Source of the DNA: JACKAQ01 sp965227145
GTDB lineage: Bacteria; Calditrichota; Calditrichia; RBG-13-44-9; J075
Direction: 5' to 3'
NCBI GenBank assembly: GCA_965227145.1
Contig: OZ245730.1
Span: 2,046,001 to 2,110,000, forward strand
DNA length: 64,000 nucleotides
This document shows, one piece after another, positions 43,087 to 52,124 of this stretch. The notes beneath the pieces were generated by a model that searched no databases, had not been told where the DNA came from, and saw nothing but the letters and a program-made list of their open reading frames with translations. The position numbers and the translations under genes were made by a program. Each line of letters starts with the position of its first letter. Within the stretch, counting starts at the first letter, position 1.

Positions 43087-43779
43087 ATGCAACATCCGTT
43101 GATCAAATATCTTCGTTCGGAAATGATGGCGCGGCGCGATTCGGCGCGTGCGGAACCGATGGCGGCGTATATGAAAAATATCCAGCCGTTTTTGGGAATT
43201 ACCAGCCCGGTGCGGGAGGACATTATCAAATCCGCCCGAAAATTGATTCCAATTGACAGTCGCGAAACTTATCGGGACATCATTTTTAAGCTGTGGAACG
43301 GCGAATGTCGTGAAGAAAAATACATGGCGCTGGAAGTCGCCCAACGATACAAATCGTATCTAAATTCAGATTCTTTTAATATTTACGAAAAGCTGATTTA
43401 CGATGCTGATTGGTGGGATACCCTCGATTGGCTGGCAAGCAAAATTGTTGGGCCACTGGTGCAACAAAACCGGAAATTTGAGAAAAATCTCATCCAATGG
43501 CGCACCGCAGAAAATTTGTGGACCCGCCGTGCGGCGTTGCTGGCGCATCTCAAACATAAAAAACACACCAATATTGCTTTGCTTTCAGAAACGATTGTGC
43601 TGCTCGCGCCGGAAACGGATTTTTTTATCCGCAAAGCCATCGGTTGGGTGCTCCGCGAATATTCCAAAACCGACCCGCAATGGGTCGTCGATTTTGTAAA
43701 AACACACGATAAAACACTGTCAAATTTGAGCAAACGGGAAGCCCTGAAAGTTATTGAGCGCGAAAAGGGCGTGACATAA
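43087..43779 (+). CDS. AlkD-like DNA alkylation repair protein (HEAT repeats)
   Basis: The 230-residue all-helical protein has paired-helix repeats (FLGITSPVREDIIKSARKL, YMALEVAQRYKSYL, WWDTLDWLASKIVGPLV, LWTRRAALLAHLKHKKHT). The final block DFFIRKAIGWVLREYSKTDP, where the catalytic-type Asp and Trp/Arg sit, is typical of AlkD, the glycosylase that removes bulky or alkylated bases such as 7-methylguanine without base flipping. It starts 2 bases after SpmAB and shares one base with the fdhD start (TAATG), so the genes are coupled. Confidence 0.88.
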   Translation: MQHPLIKYLRSEMMARRDSARAEPMAAYMKNIQPFLGITSPVREDIIKSARKLIPIDSRETYRDIIFKLWNGECREEKYMALEVAQRYKSYLNSDSFNIYEKLIYDADWWDTLDWLASKIVGPLVQQNRKFEKNLIQWRTAENLWTRRAALLAHLKHKKHTNIALLSETIVLLAPETDFFIRKAIGWVLREYSKTDPQWVVDFVKTHDKTLSNLSKREALKVIEREKGVT

Positions 43780-44636
43780 TGCGTTCCGGAAAAGTTGCCA
43801 CAGTGGCGATTCGGCGATTTGACGGCTCGGATTTCCGTAGTGAAGATGATTTGCTGGTGGTGGAAGAGCCGCTGGAAATCCGGTTGGGGTTTGGCGAGAC
43901 GGAAAACCGGCAGCAAAAGAGCATTGCGGTAACCATGCGCACGCCGGGAAATGATTTGGAATTGGCAGCCGGATTTTTATTCGGCGAAGGCATCGTCAAT
44001 CAAAAAAGCGATATTTTGAGAATCGACCATTGCCGCGACGCCGGTCAGCAAGAGAATCCGCAAAACATTGTTCGTGTTGAACTTACGCAGGAAATATTAC
44101 CGGATTTGCAACAGTTGAAGCGCCATTTTTACACAACTTCCAGTTGTGGGATTTGCGGAAAAGCGTCCATTGAAGCGGTTCGTGCGACCGGTTGTGAGTT
44201 GCTGCCGGAAGCCGTTCCGCAGGTTGATTTGGACTTGCTGCTGGCTTTGCCGGAAAAGCTGAAGCAATCGCAAACCGTGTTTCGGCACACCGGCGGGTTG
44301 CACGCCGCCGGTTTTTTTAGCGTAACCGGCGAACTGCTTTGGATTCACGAAGACGTCGGACGGCACAATGCGTTGGATAAATTGGTTGGCGCAGCGTTGT
44401 TTTCCAATAAATTGCCGTTGCCGGAAGGCGTAATTTTGGTCAGCGGGCGCGGCGGTTTCGAGCTGATCCAAAAAACGGTGCGAGCCGGCGGACAAATTTT
44501 TGCGGCAGTTGGCGCGCCATCCAATCTTGCGGTGGAACTCGCCCGGCAATTCCGGCTGACGGTGGTTGGTTTTTTGCGTGAAAATCGCTGCAATATTTAC
44601 ACTTTCGATTCGAGAATCCGGTATCCAAATTCATAA
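43779..44636 (+). CDS. fdhD: Formate dehydrogenase accessory sulfurtransferase FdhD
   Basis: FdhD passes sulfur from IscS to the molybdenum cofactor of formate dehydrogenases. The 285-residue protein has the catalytic loop SSCGICGKASIEAV with both Cys, the RTPGNDLELAAGFLFGEGIV region, and GLHAAGFFSV plus EDVGRHNALDKLVG in the C-terminal half. Length is standard. No formate dehydrogenase or molybdopterin gene lies in the window, so its client is elsewhere. It overlaps the AlkD-like gene by one base. Confidence 0.94.
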   Translation: MRSGKVATVAIRRFDGSDFRSEDDLLVVEEPLEIRLGFGETENRQQKSIAVTMRTPGNDLELAAGFLFGEGIVNQKSDILRIDHCRDAGQQENPQNIVRVELTQEILPDLQQLKRHFYTTSSCGICGKASIEAVRATGCELLPEAVPQVDLDLLLALPEKLKQSQTVFRHTGGLHAAGFFSVTGELLWIHEDVGRHNALDKLVGAALFSNKLPLPEGVILVSGRGGFELIQKTVRAGGQIFAAVGAPSNLAVELARQFRLTVVGFLRENRCNIYTFDSRIRYPNS

Positions 44637-44655
44637 ATGAGAGCTCCTAAAAATT

Positions 44656-45621
44656 ATGCCTTATATTGAAAACAGCCGATATAAACCACCGGCATTGATG
44701 CGCAGTGCACATTTGTTAACTATCTATCCTTCATTATTTCGTAAAATACGCGATGTGAAATATGAGCGTGAACGAATCAACACACCGGAAGCCGATTTTC
44801 TGGATATCGATTGGTCGCGAAACGGATCGACCAAAGTGGCGATTATTTCGCACGGATTGGAAGGGCACACCCAACGGAGTTATGTGCTGGGAATGGTTCG
44901 GGCACTGAACAAACATGGTTGGGATGTGGCGGCGTGGAATTTTCGCGGTTGCAGCGGAGAGCCGAACCGGCTGCCGCAATTTTATCACAGCGGCTCCAGC
45001 AACGATCTGGAAACGGTGATCAACCACGTTCGCGGGCTTGGCAAATATGAGAAAATCGATTTGGTCGGGTTTAGCATGGGCGGTAATATCACCCTGAAAT
45101 ATCTCGGTGAAAAATCCGGCGAAGTGCCGCAGGAAATTGGGCGAGCGGTTGCTTTTTCTGTGCCGTGCGATCTCAAACATTCCTCATTTAAACTGGATAA
45201 ATTGGGAAATGCGCTTTACATGAAACGGTTTTTGCGATCGCTGCGCGTAAAAATTCGCCAAAAAGCAGCGCTGTTTCCGGATAAGCTCAACGATGACGGC
45301 TATCGAAAAATCAAAAATTTCAAACATTTTGACGATCGCTATACTGCAAAATTGCATGGCTTCCGCGATGCAGAAGATTATTGGCAACAGTGCAGCAGCC
45401 TGTTTTATCTCAAAGAAATCCGGATTCCCGCACTTCTGGTCAGTGCGCGGGACGATCCGTTTTTATCGCTGGAATGCTTTCCCTATAAAATTGCCAATCG
45501 CCACGAATATTTTTACCTCGAAACACCAAAGCACGGCGGGCATGTGGGATTTGTGCAATTCAACAGCTCGGGCATTTACTGGTCGGAGCAGCGTGCGATT
45601 CAATTTCTAAATCATTATTAA
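44656..45621 (+). CDS. YheT-type alpha/beta hydrolase
   Basis: The 321-residue protein is an alpha/beta hydrolase of the YheT/EstB group: AIISHGLEGHTQRSYVLGMV, the WNFRGCSGEPNRL oxyanion segment, and the nucleophile elbow VGFSMGGNITLKYLG. Acid and His residues follow in ALLVSARDDPFLS and TPKHGGHVGFV. No signal peptide is present, so it is cytosolic. Members act on esters or lipids but natural substrates are mostly unknown. It overlaps the PAP2 gene by one base. Confidence 0.9.
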   Translation: MPYIENSRYKPPALMRSAHLLTIYPSLFRKIRDVKYERERINTPEADFLDIDWSRNGSTKVAIISHGLEGHTQRSYVLGMVRALNKHGWDVAAWNFRGCSGEPNRLPQFYHSGSSNDLETVINHVRGLGKYEKIDLVGFSMGGNITLKYLGEKSGEVPQEIGRAVAFSVPCDLKHSSFKLDKLGNALYMKRFLRSLRVKIRQKAALFPDKLNDDGYRKIKNFKHFDDRYTAKLHGFRDAEDYWQQCSSLFYLKEIRIPALLVSARDDPFLSLECFPYKIANRHEYFYLETPKHGGHVGFVQFNSSGIYWSEQRAIQFLNHY

Positions 45622-46091
45622 TGCGGGTGGGCAACGTGATCAATATTTTTGATATTTCCCAAAAATTGTCGCCGGTATCGATCAGCAAAATGGAAGATGT
45701 TGGCGATATTTTGCAATATTTGCTGCCGTGGGGTGCGTTGCTGGCAGTCGCGTTGCAGGGTGATAAAACCGCAGCTTGGGATTGGCTGATCGCCGGCGGA
45801 TTGACGACGGTTAGCACCTTTTCGCTGAAGTGGTTGTTCAATTTTACCGCGCTCGGGCGGCGACCCAACGGCGCACCGTTCAGTTTTCCCAGCGGTCACA
45901 CCTCCAGCGCGTTTTTTGGTGCAGCTTTTTTTCATTTTTCGATCGGTTGGATGTGGGCGCTGTTGCCCTATATTTTGGCGGCGTTCACCGGTTACACCCG
46001 AATCCACGCTAAAAAACATTGGCTGCGGGATGTGATTGCGGGCGCTGTGCTGGCAATCGGCATCACGTTTTGGGCTGTCGTAATACGTTGA
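45621..46091 (+). CDS. PAP2 family membrane phosphatase
   Basis: This 156-residue membrane protein has the PAP2 motif set: a K...RP-type region (FNFTALGRRPNG), PSGH (FSFPSGHTSSAFFG) and the final R...H...D (YTRIHAKKHWLRDVIAG). It has about five hydrophobic segments, short for the family but complete in catalytic motifs. Typical substrates are undecaprenyl pyrophosphate, phosphatidate or lipid A phosphate. It shares its start with the stop of the YheT-like gene. Confidence 0.88.
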   Translation: MRVGNVINIFDISQKLSPVSISKMEDVGDILQYLLPWGALLAVALQGDKTAAWDWLIAGGLTTVSTFSLKWLFNFTALGRRPNGAPFSFPSGHTSSAFFGAAFFHFSIGWMWALLPYILAAFTGYTRIHAKKHWLRDVIAGAVLAIGITFWAVVIR

Positions 46092-46115
46092 AAACATAGA
46101 ACTTACGCTAGATAG

Positions 46116-46664
46116 ATGCGAATTTTCGGACTGAAACAAAATGTGAAACTGGACGATGCGGTAATATTGCGGGCACGGCAATTCGCCGAATCTGTCATTG
46201 ATACGGTGGATTATCGCGACAGCAACCAGCCCTTTCGCGAAAAAGTGCAGCTGGATCATTTCATCAGCAAAATTGGTGAAGAAGCGGTTGGCAACGTGTT
46301 TCGCCAATACGGTTGCGAGGTTACCGGGCCGGATTACCGGATTTACGATGGCAAACAAAAATCCTGGGATTGCGATTTGCGAATCGACGGAATCGGGCTG
46401 GCAGTGAAAACACAATCGGCGTCCGCCGCGAAAAAATACGGTCTGTCGTGGACATTTCAGGATGCGCCGAAACGCCGCGATATTATTCTCGATCAACCGG
46501 ATGCGTGGGTGTGCTTTGTGCTTTGTGATGACTTTAATTCACACAACTGCGTTGTTTATCCGGTTTTGCAAATACACCAACTGAGCTTTCGCCCGCCCAG
46601 ACTGGCGCATCTGCACGGTAAAAAACAGGTCGTTTACTCCGATGATATTGAGCGACTGTTGTGA
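46116..46664 (+). CDS. Putative PD-(D/E)xK-like nuclease, possible restriction endonuclease
   Basis: The 182-residue protein shows a helix with acidic residues (FISKIGEEAVGNVFRQYG), then a beta-like run DCDLRIDGIGLAVKTQSASAA. This resembles the Asp and Lys strand of restriction-endonuclease folds, though the usual acidic residue before xK is Ala here. A Dam-type methylase lies 95 bases downstream on the same strand, which raises the odds of a type II restriction pair. The rest (WTFQDAPKRRDIILDQPDAW) looks like a compact enzyme. No clear ribosome-binding site precedes the ATG. Function is an inference from context. Confidence 0.5.
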   Translation: MRIFGLKQNVKLDDAVILRARQFAESVIDTVDYRDSNQPFREKVQLDHFISKIGEEAVGNVFRQYGCEVTGPDYRIYDGKQKSWDCDLRIDGIGLAVKTQSASAAKKYGLSWTFQDAPKRRDIILDQPDAWVCFVLCDDFNSHNCVVYPVLQIHQLSFRPPRLAHLHGKKQVVYSDDIERLL

Positions 46665-46759
46665 CGGTTTTTGGCGATTGAGCATTTCGAAACCGCCGGA
46701 AATCTAATTTAAAAAATCCCTTCGATTGGTTCGGGGAAAAAACAATGAATTGCGAATAA

Positions 46760-47572
46760 ATGATCAGAAGTCCATTGCGTTATCCCGGCGGAAAATCCCG
46801 CGCGGTTAAATTTTTGAATCAATTTTTACCTGCATTTGACGAATTTCGTGAACCGTTTTTTGGCGGCGGATCGTTTATGTTTGCCACAATGCAGCAATTT
46901 CCGGCGGCAAAATATTGGGCAAACGATCTCAATTTCGATTTATTCTGTTTCTGGAATGTGTTGAAAACGGATTGCACGGCGTTGGTTGACGCTATCGCTA
47001 ACATCAAAAAAAACAGGCACAACGGTCGGGAATTATTTTTCGAATTGCTGGAAAAACGCAAAGGGGAGATGAGCGATTTTGAGCGGGCTGTCGATTTTTT
47101 TGTGCTGAACCGGATCACTTTTTCCGGAGTGGTGGACAGCGGCGGTTATTCCGAACAGGCGTTCCAATCGCGATTCACAGACAGCTCGATCGAGCGCCTC
47201 AAAAAAATTGCGCCGCTGGCTGAGCGCATCCATTTTACGCATGGCGATTATCTCGATTTGCTCGAATCGCCTGGCGAAAACGTGTTTATTTTTCTCGATC
47301 CGCCGTATTTTTCCGCAACCCAATCCAAATTATATGGTAAACGCGGCACGCTGCACCAGCATTTTGATCATGAACGTTTCGCCAAATCGATGCGCGAATG
47401 TCCGCACAATTGGCTGATCACATACGACAACAGCCCGTTTATCCGCGATTTGTTCAGCGATTTTCACCAACTAAAATGGGAACTCCAGTACGGCATGAAC
47501 AATTATAAACAGAACGGCGCCGCGATGGGGAAAGAGCTGCTCATTTCTAATGTTGCGCTGCGGTTGAAATAA
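46760..47572 (+). CDS. D12-class N6-adenine DNA methyltransferase (Dam family)
   Basis: The 270-residue protein has the D12/Dam arrangement: SPLRYPGGKSRAVKFLNQFL at the N-terminus, AdoMet motif FREPFFGGGSFMF near residue 31, WANDLNFDLFCFW, and catalytic motif IV DPPYFS at about residues 180-185. The target-recognition region lies between. It methylates adenine N6 at a short site; GATC is common in the family, but cannot be assumed. Its 3' end overlaps the convergent SulP gene by 26 bases. It may pair with the upstream putative nuclease or act as a solitary regulatory methylase. Confidence 0.9.
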   Translation: MIRSPLRYPGGKSRAVKFLNQFLPAFDEFREPFFGGGSFMFATMQQFPAAKYWANDLNFDLFCFWNVLKTDCTALVDAIANIKKNRHNGRELFFELLEKRKGEMSDFERAVDFFVLNRITFSGVVDSGGYSEQAFQSRFTDSSIERLKKIAPLAERIHFTHGDYLDLLESPGENVFIFLDPPYFSATQSKLYGKRGTLHQHFDHERFAKSMRECPHNWLITYDNSPFIRDLFSDFHQLKWELQYGMNNYKQNGAAMGKELLISNVALRLK

Positions 47573-49223
47573 TATTTTTGGCGCGTTTTATCGATGTATC
47601 CAGATTTTCGCAGAGATTTTCCCGCCCGATCTGATCCGCCAAACCAATTTTTTCCAACGCGAATAACGGCTGCGTATGCACGCCGGAAAGGATGAGATGG
47701 GTGCCTTCGCGCTGCGTTTTTGCGATTACTTCATCGAGCGCTTTTATCCCGGTTGCGTCGATGGAAAGAACGTGGCGCATTCGCAAAATGAGCACTTGCG
47801 GTTTTTGATGCACCACTCCCAACGCGCTTTTGAACCGCTCTGCCGCACCGAAAAAGAACGGTCCGTTGACTTCGAAAATTTCCACACCGTCGGGAATTCC
47901 GGCCTGATCTTCCATGGGTTCCTCTGCAGCATCCTCGTCATTCATCTGCCGGGTGACGTATCCGACTTTGGTTACCTCGGACATTCTGCGCATAAAAAGC
48001 AATGCGGCCAGAACCACACCAACCTGAATCGCAACGGTTAAATCCAGCAATACGGTTAGTAAAAACGTGGCGAGGAGCACCAGCACATCGCTGCGGGGGC
48101 TGCGAAAGAGTTTCACAAACAGGTGCCATTCACTCATGTTGTACGAAACGACAATCAAAATTCCGGCGAGTGTGGGCATCGGGATGAGCGCTGCCCATTT
48201 GCCAAAAAACAGCATAATCAGCAACAGCGTGATCGCGTGAATAATTCCCGAAATCGGTGTAACGCCGCCATTTTTGATGTTCGTCGCGGTGCGGGCGATG
48301 GCGCCGGTTGCCGGAATGCCACCGAAAATCGGCGAAAAAATATTAGCGACGCCCTGCGCAATCAATTCCATATCCGAGCGGTGGCGGCGTCCGGTCATCC
48401 CGTCTGCGACAACCGCGGACAGCAGCGATTCGATGCCTGCCAGCAACGCAATCGACAGCGCCGGCGAAAACATCTGCCCGATCAGCTCAAAACTGATGTT
48501 CGGCAATTGCGGTTTCGGCAGCGAAGTGGGCACTTCGCCAAAGCGCGATCCGATGGTTTCCACCGGCAAATTGAACAGGCTGACCAGCGCGGTTGTCACC
48601 AAAATAGCCACCAGCGAACCCGGCACCAGTCGCGTAACGCGCGGAAACAGTTGCACAGTGGCGATCGTCAGCACGCCCAAACCCAATGCCGCCGGATTGA
48701 ATGAATCGAAGTGATGGGCGTATTCCACCCATTTTTCGATAAATTCCGACGGAACGGTGGCGATGTCCAATCCCAAAAAATCGCGGATTTGCCCGGCAAA
48801 AATAATCAACGCGATGCCGGTTGTGAAACCGACAGTGACAGGGTAGGGGATAAATTTGATGACCGCACCCAGCCGCGCGAAACCCATTGCAATCAACAAT
48901 ATTCCGGAGATGAGTGTTGCTGTCGCCAGCCCGTCGTATCCGTATTGCTGAACGATGCCATACACAATAACGATAAATGCACCGGTCGGTCCGCCGATCT
49001 GCACCCGGCTGCCGCTCAGCACGGAAATTAAAAAACCGGCGATGATGGCTGTGTATAATCCCTGTTCCGGTTTTACGCCGGAAGCGATGGCAAATGCGAT
49101 CGCCAGCGGCAATGCCACAATTCCGACGATGACGCCGGCTGTGAGATCTTTGCTGAAATGGCTAAATGTGTAGCCTTCGCGGAGCACGGTGATCAGTTTG
49201 GGTTCGAGTTTTTTCTCAGACAT
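47547..49223 (-). CDS. SulP family anion transporter with STAS domain
   Basis: The 558-residue protein has the SulP start TAGVIVGIVALPLAIAFAIASG and around ten to fourteen membrane segments including GGPTGAFIVIVYGIVQQYG. A C-terminal STAS domain begins near VEIFEVNGPFFFGAAERFK and ends with LSIDATGIKALDEV. Members move sulfate, bicarbonate or other anions; substrate cannot be told. It overlaps the Dam-like gene tail-to-tail. The small membrane gene upstream is 220 bases away in the same direction, and the gap 49224-49442 shows no gene. Confidence 0.92.
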   Translation of the reverse strand: MSEKKLEPKLITVLREGYTFSHFSKDLTAGVIVGIVALPLAIAFAIASGVKPEQGLYTAIIAGFLISVLSGSRVQIGGPTGAFIVIVYGIVQQYGYDGLATATLISGILLIAMGFARLGAVIKFIPYPVTVGFTTGIALIIFAGQIRDFLGLDIATVPSEFIEKWVEYAHHFDSFNPAALGLGVLTIATVQLFPRVTRLVPGSLVAILVTTALVSLFNLPVETIGSRFGEVPTSLPKPQLPNISFELIGQMFSPALSIALLAGIESLLSAVVADGMTGRRHRSDMELIAQGVANIFSPIFGGIPATGAIARTATNIKNGGVTPISGIIHAITLLLIMLFFGKWAALIPMPTLAGILIVVSYNMSEWHLFVKLFRSPRSDVLVLLATFLLTVLLDLTVAIQVGVVLAALLFMRRMSEVTKVGYVTRQMNDEDAAEEPMEDQAGIPDGVEIFEVNGPFFFGAAERFKSALGVVHQKPQVLILRMRHVLSIDATGIKALDEVIAKTQREGTHLILSGVHTQPLFALEKIGLADQIGRENLCENLDTSIKRAKNIISTAAQH

Positions 49224-49442
49224 TCAAAATCCTTAAAAAAAACAGTGTCAAACGGGATATTTTCTATATTTGGGTAGCGATCTATCGCATTTGTGATCAT
49301 AAAACGGAGATTCCTGCATTCAGCAATGAAATTCGTCAGCTACACCAGCACAATTTGCTCATCAAAAATGTGACGAAGTTACACAACACTTTGGTCGTGG
49401 TGATAGCAAAATTTTGAATATTTTCAAAATGCGAAAAAGAAT

Positions 49443-49880
49443 TCAGACTTTTTGGAGATACTTTTGGTAACCGTTTTTGCTCAGGAAATACAGCCCTGTA
49501 ATCGAAATGAGGATTACCGGATAGCGGTAAATTGCCACGACATCATAAATAAATACCGCGCCGTTGGCACCCATTACCACAATCAAAAAAGCCATGATAA
49601 TGAACATCCGGGCGCGATCGGCGGTGATTGCCGTTGATGCAATAATCAGCGACAGCGCAGAATGGAAGAGCAAAAATCCCACATAGCCATTGCGCGTCGC
49701 CTGCGAAAATTGCCATTCGTAGCGAAATGCCCAAACCATCAGCACGTGGATGGTGATTATCACAGCCGTAATCATCATCAACATGCGCTGGTTTTTGCCG
49801 AAAGAGGCATAAATTGCATTCGTCGCCAATCCGGCAAATCCGATAAATGCCAACAGAAACGTGATAAATTCTATCGTCAT
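49443..49880 (-). CDS. Small four-helix membrane protein of unknown function
   Basis: The 145-residue product has four or five hydrophobic segments (FITFLLAFIGFAGLATNAIY, MLMMITAVIITIHVLMVWAF, FLLFHSALSLIIASTAI, MFIIMAFLIVVMGANGAVFIY) and ends with a basic tail. GAGG precedes the ATG. I do not recognise a family. The gap to the acyl-CoA synthetase (49881-50087) contains a short GC-rich stretch but nothing assignable. Confidence 0.65.
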   Translation of the reverse strand: MTIEFITFLLAFIGFAGLATNAIYASFGKNQRMLMMITAVIITIHVLMVWAFRYEWQFSQATRNGYVGFLLFHSALSLIIASTAITADRARMFIIMAFLIVVMGANGAVFIYDVVAIYRYPVILISITGLYFLSKNGYQKYLQKV

Positions 49881-50087
49881 AAAAAACCTCGTTTTTTTAA
49901 GTTGTAAAATTGATCAAAACGTTGCAAGATTTCGAAAATAACAAACAATTTGGTTTCATCCAAAAAATCTGCGATCGCGGCGATGCGGGAAATGCCGCAA
50001 ATCGTAATCTTCATTGACATTTACGCGGTTTCACCGTTAAATTTGATCGTATCATCGAGGTCCAAATCCTAAACCGGAGCACGCCAA

Positions 50088-52055
50088 ATGTCTGCAAAAA
50101 CTGACACATTTCCGTTTAATCAGAAAATCGCCTGGCAACCGAATCCCCAATGGATCGCGGAAAGTAATCTGCAATCGTTCATGAATGCCCATAATATTGC
50201 GAGTTACGACGATCTGTTTCGTAAATCGATTGAAGACATCCAGTGGTTTTGGGATGCGACACTTGCTGATCTGAATATCGAATTTTACAAACCGTATAAA
50301 AAAATTGTTGATTTTGAGAACGGCACAGCTTTTCCCAATTGGTGCGTTGACGGGAAAATGAATATCATCCACAACTGCCTCGATAAATGGCAGGAAACTC
50401 CAACCCGAAACCGCGTTGCGCTGCGCTGGGAAGGCGAGGAGGGCGAAATCCGGCAATATACTTATGCCGATTTACATCGCGAAGTGAATCGTTGTGCCAA
50501 CGGATTGCGCTGCCTCGGTCTCGGCAAAGGCGATGCCGTCGGGCTGTACATGCCCATGATTCCCGAGTTGGCAATTGCGTTTTTGGCGATCATCAAAATT
50601 GGCGGCATTATTTTGCCGCTGTTCAGCGGATACGGACCAACCGCCGTTGCAACCCGTCTCGAGGATGCCGATGCCAAAGCGTTGGTAACCGCAGATGGCA
50701 TGCTGCGTCGCGGGAAAGTGGTCGATATGAAATCGCTGGCGGATGAAGCGTTGACAAATGTTCCGTCTGTAAAGCACGTTATTGTGGTGGATCGCATTAA
50801 TAATGGCGATGTCCATTGGGTGAAAGATCGTGATCACTGGTGGCACGAATTTGTGCCGTTCCAATCCGCCACAGCCAAAACCGAACACACTGCTGCGGAA
50901 GATCCGCTGATGATCATATACACCAGCGGCACCACCGGTCGCCCGAAAGGCGCGGTGCACACCCATTGCGGATTCCCCATAAAAGCTGCGCAGGATATGT
51001 TTCACTCGATGGACGTAAAACCGCAGGACACGATGTATTGGATGAGCGACATGGGTTGGATGATGGGTCCGTGGGAAGTTTTTGGCACGCTGCTGATTGG
51101 CGCAACAATGGTATTTTATGACGGTGCGCCGGACCACCCGGATGTTGAGCGACTGTGGCAAATCGTTGAAAATCATCATGTTACGCATCTCGGTGTTTCG
51201 CCAACGCTGATACGTGCGCTCAAACCGTACGGCAACGGACCGGTCAAAAAATTTGATTTGAGCAGCCTGCGGGCGGTGGGTTCAACCGGTAGCCCGTGGG
51301 ACCCGGAATCGTGGTTGTGGTTGTTCAACAACGTGTTGGGCGGCAAAAAACCGATTCTCAATTATTCCGGCGGCACGGAGATCAGCGGCGGCATTGTTTG
51401 CGGCAACTTTTTTAAACCGCTGAAGCCCTGTGCATTTTCCGGCCCGGTTGTGGGGATGGATGCCGATGTGCTCAACGAAAAAGGCGAGCCTGTTCGCGGA
51501 ACCGTTGGCGAATTGGTGATTCGCCAGCCGTGGATCGGTATGACGCGCGGATTTTGGCGTGATGACGAGCGCTACCTCGATTCATATTGGCGCACATTTG
51601 AGAACATCTGGCGGCACGGTGATTTCGCCGCGATCGACGATGATGGTTTGTGGTTTATCCTCGGGCGCAGCGATGACACCATAAAAATTGCCGGAAAACG
51701 CCTCGGACCTGCAGAAGTGGAATCGATTGTGAATGCTCATGCCGCAGTCACCGAATCTGCGGCGATTGCCGTTCCGCACCCTGTGAAAGATAACGAAGTG
51801 GTTGTTTTTTGTGTGCTTAGCGAAGGAATAAAACCGGACGAACGGCTCCGGGAAGAATTGATGAATTTGATTATTGCAGAATTGGGAAAACCGCTGAAGC
51901 CAAAAGCCATCAAATTTACAACTGCGCTACCGAAAACCCGCAACGCAAAAGTGATGCGCCGGGTAATTCGCGCGGCGTTTTTGGGCGAAGATCCGGGCGA
52001 TGTGAGCAGCCTCGAACATCCCGAAACCGTGGATGCCATCCGTAACGCAAAATGA
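50088..52055 (+). CDS. Acetyl-/acyl-CoA synthetase-like AMP-binding enzyme
   Basis: The 655-residue protein is an ANL-family enzyme that activates a carboxylate with ATP and passes it to CoA. It has the P-loop LMIIYTSGTTGRPKGAVHTH, the MYWMSDMGWMMGPWEVFG segment, LNYSGGTEISGG, and the hinge GRSDDTIKIAGKRLGPAEVE. The catalytic Lys region is LPKTRNAKVMRR. The acetyl-CoA-synthetase-type N-terminal extension with WFWDATLADL is present. Acetate or another short-chain acid is likely. GGAG precedes the ATG. A strong terminator follows that also serves lysA on the other strand. Confidence 0.9.
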   Translation: MSAKTDTFPFNQKIAWQPNPQWIAESNLQSFMNAHNIASYDDLFRKSIEDIQWFWDATLADLNIEFYKPYKKIVDFENGTAFPNWCVDGKMNIIHNCLDKWQETPTRNRVALRWEGEEGEIRQYTYADLHREVNRCANGLRCLGLGKGDAVGLYMPMIPELAIAFLAIIKIGGIILPLFSGYGPTAVATRLEDADAKALVTADGMLRRGKVVDMKSLADEALTNVPSVKHVIVVDRINNGDVHWVKDRDHWWHEFVPFQSATAKTEHTAAEDPLMIIYTSGTTGRPKGAVHTHCGFPIKAAQDMFHSMDVKPQDTMYWMSDMGWMMGPWEVFGTLLIGATMVFYDGAPDHPDVERLWQIVENHHVTHLGVSPTLIRALKPYGNGPVKKFDLSSLRAVGSTGSPWDPESWLWLFNNVLGGKKPILNYSGGTEISGGIVCGNFFKPLKPCAFSGPVVGMDADVLNEKGEPVRGTVGELVIRQPWIGMTRGFWRDDERYLDSYWRTFENIWRHGDFAAIDDDGLWFILGRSDDTIKIAGKRLGPAEVESIVNAHAAVTESAAIAVPHPVKDNEVVVFCVLSEGIKPDERLREELMNLIIAELGKPLKPKAIKFTTALPKTRNAKVMRRVIRAAFLGEDPGDVSSLEHPETVDAIRNAK

Positions 52056-52080
52056 CGCGAATGTTAACACTGAAATGAAA

Positions 52081-52111
52081 AAGGGGCGGAAGTCATTCGC
52101 CCCTTTTTTTT
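52081..52111. terminator. Bidirectional intrinsic terminator
   Basis: GGGGCG pairs with CGCCCC around a 9-base loop and has A and T runs on both sides, so it can end both the acyl-CoA synthetase (plus) and lysA (minus) transcripts, which converge here. Confidence 0.85.
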
Positions 52112-52124
52112 TCGAAATAAAAAA

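Noticed and set aside
45618..46496. 292-codon open frame on the minus strand over PAP2 and the putative nuclease
   Set aside because: It is antisense to two genes with recognisable motifs, and its translation has no domain or start signal.
49960..50010. GC-rich inverted repeat (GCGGC/GCCGC) before the acyl-CoA synthetase
   Set aside because: Short stem, no T tract and no sign of a known riboswitch or operator; could be chance.
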